Source: Variovorax sp. PMC12 (lineage in GTDB: Bacteria; Pseudomonadota; Gammaproteobacteria; Burkholderiales; Burkholderiaceae_C). Taken from it: DNA of 64,000 nt. Of the stretch, positions 61,417-64,000 are shown piece by piece. A program made the position numbers and the translations under genes. Location of the stretch: NCBI RefSeq assembly GCF_003019815.1, contig NZ_CP027773.1:4056501-4120500 (forward strand), given 5' to 3'. Numbering within the stretch: position 1 is the first letter of the stretch; each line of letters starts with the position of its first letter. The notes under the pieces are model-generated. The model saw nothing but the letters and a program-made list of their open reading frames with translations, did not search any database and was not told the origin of the DNA.

Positions 61417-62250
61417 TCAGTTGAATGCGGCGCGATAGCTCACCGGATCGAGCTGGCAGTGTTGTGCCAGATTGCCGACCAAATCGAACATCTTCGGCGC
61501 CTTGCGGAACTCGAAGAGCCGATAGAGGTGGAACTGGGTGCTCTCGTGCCTGGAGAGCGCCAACTCGCGCTGGGACACGAAAAACGGCGTATCGCTGCCG
61601 AAGCTCGTTGTCTTGACCTCGATATACCGTTCGCGGCCGTCGGTGTCGAAAGACAGCACGTCGTACCCCAGGCCGTCGCCCTTGGAGCTGGAGACGCGAT
61701 CGATACGTTCCGCAAGTTGCTTTTGTCCGAATTGCGAAAGACGCCAGTGCTCGAAATGCATGACGAACTCTTCGCCGGCGGCACCCAGGGATCGATTGCG
61801 CGCCTCGCGCTCCAGGTAGTCGCGCTTGACGCCGACAAAGGCGCTCGGATGCAGCGGCTCGGCTACGCCGTGCTCGCGCCGCGGCGCCTCGGATTTCACC
61901 TTGGCGAAGTCGATCGTCGGGGGCTCGATCGCGGGCCGTTCGACGGCCGCCAATGCTGCTTCGTCCAACACCGATTGCCGATCGAGTTGACTCACGACCA
62001 CGTCGAACAAGAGCGCCTGGTAGTTGGCGCGGCGCTTGTACCCTGACAAAGGCGGCATGCCGAGATCCTGCAACACCGCAGTGATGTTGCAGTGCTTGAA
62101 CTCGATGGAAGCTTCGCTGCGCTCACTGAGCCTGGACTGCAAAGCGCGGCGATGCTCGGACTTGTTGAAGCGCTGGTCGGCCAACTCCAGCGTCAGCATC
62201 TGGAGATGGTCGGCGACGATCGCTTCGACCTCTTCCCTCGACCACTCCAT
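61417..62250 (-). CDS. DUF3883 (PD-(D/E)XK nuclease-like) domain protein
   Basis: 277 residues. The C-terminal half has a restriction-endonuclease-like layout: GAAGEEFVMHFEHWRL, then DRVSSSKGDGLGYDVLSFDT and REYIEVKTTSFGSD-like RYIEVKTT, giving E, D and ExK of the PD-(D/E)XK core. The N-terminal half (VLQDLGMPPLSGYKRRANYQ) may bind DNA or a partner. DUF3883 domains occur in restriction and phage-defence proteins. Codon use and GC look lower than the flanking genes, so it may be a recent arrival next to gyrB. No methylase or helicase accompanies it here. Confidence 0.78.
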   Translation of the reverse strand: MEWSREEVEAIVADHLQMLTLELADQRFNKSEHRRALQSRLSERSEASIEFKHCNITAVLQDLGMPPLSGYKRRANYQALLFDVVVSQLDRQSVLDEAALAAVERPAIEPPTIDFAKVKSEAPRREHGVAEPLHPSAFVGVKRDYLEREARNRSLGAAGEEFVMHFEHWRLSQFGQKQLAERIDRVSSSKGDGLGYDVLSFDTDGRERYIEVKTTSFGSDTPFFVSQRELALSRHESTQFHLYRLFEFRKAPKMFDLVGNLAQHCQLDPVSYRAAFN

Positions 62251-62288
62251 GCTTCAACTATTGGCGGCGACCGGCGTTCTCAGCCGGC

Positions 62289-64000
<1,712 letters not shown>

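Overview
The window is chromosomal DNA of a high-GC betaproteobacterium. Gene content and protein style fit Burkholderiales, family Comamonadaceae, and most resemble Variovorax; this is recognition from memory, not a database result. It is a core, origin-proximal region with few signs of mobile DNA: parA and parB with two parS sites, rsmG-mnmG, and the 3' part of gyrB running off the right edge. The 35.4-35.97 kb intergenic region has two perfect DnaA boxes and a DnaA-trio-like tract, so it is a serious candidate for oriC or a second DnaA-binding locus.

0-6 kb: a branched-chain amino acid type ABC uptake operon on the minus strand (binding protein, LivH, LivM, LivG, LivF) with an OsmC-like gene inserted and a VOC gene at its end. 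LivH and LivM look like one fusion gene split by an in-frame TAG. 6-11 kb: SGNH esterase, CYTH protein, a pair of inverted structured repeats, a secreted protein, cobalamin adenosyltransferase, an FAD-linked D-lactate dehydrogenase type enzyme and a CsgG-like lipoprotein. 11-17 kb: parB, an alpha/beta hydrolase, parA, a LysE exporter, rsmG and mnmG, all minus strand. 17-27 kb: transglutaminase-like protein, DUF1328 peptide, glutathione transferase, enoyl-CoA hydratase with an AtuA-like protein, an Old Yellow Enzyme, a RidA/GNAT/VOC overlapping trio, and a TctE/TctD-like two-component system.

27-31 kb: a small acyl-carrier cluster (esterase, ACP, ketosynthase, sterol-desaturase family hydroxylase, acetyltransferase). 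31-34.4 kb: copper homeostasis (CopA divergent from CopZ-CueR). 34.4-36 kb: a TerB/DUF697 protein and the origin-like region.

36-49.3 kb is the most interesting block: CreB and CreC, a bifunctional class A PBP (PBP1A), a membrane-tethered GH3 glycosidase (NagZ-like), CreD, and divergently a VIT/VWA protein with a C-terminal PEP-CTERM-like sorting tail, an exosortase, an EpsI-like protein and a GT51 transglycosylase. The promoter region between creD and the VIT/VWA gene contains an exact CreB recognition tag (TTCAC-N6-TTCAC). I read this as a CreBC-controlled envelope response that combines peptidoglycan synthesis and turnover with surface display of one exosortase substrate.

49.3-62.3 kb: GNAT, pirin, flavodoxin-like reductase, a Spy-like periplasmic protein, the conserved ybhP-clsB-ybhN cardiolipin operon facing a PagL lipid A deacylase, a phasin, a membrane metallophosphoesterase, two tandem secreted paralogs, a membrane protein and a DUF3883 nuclease-like protein. 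62.3-64 kb: gyrB (partial). Non-coding structure includes several bidirectional terminators, four copies of a short AT-rich hairpin element and two pairs of longer repeats whose stems differ between copies but still pair.
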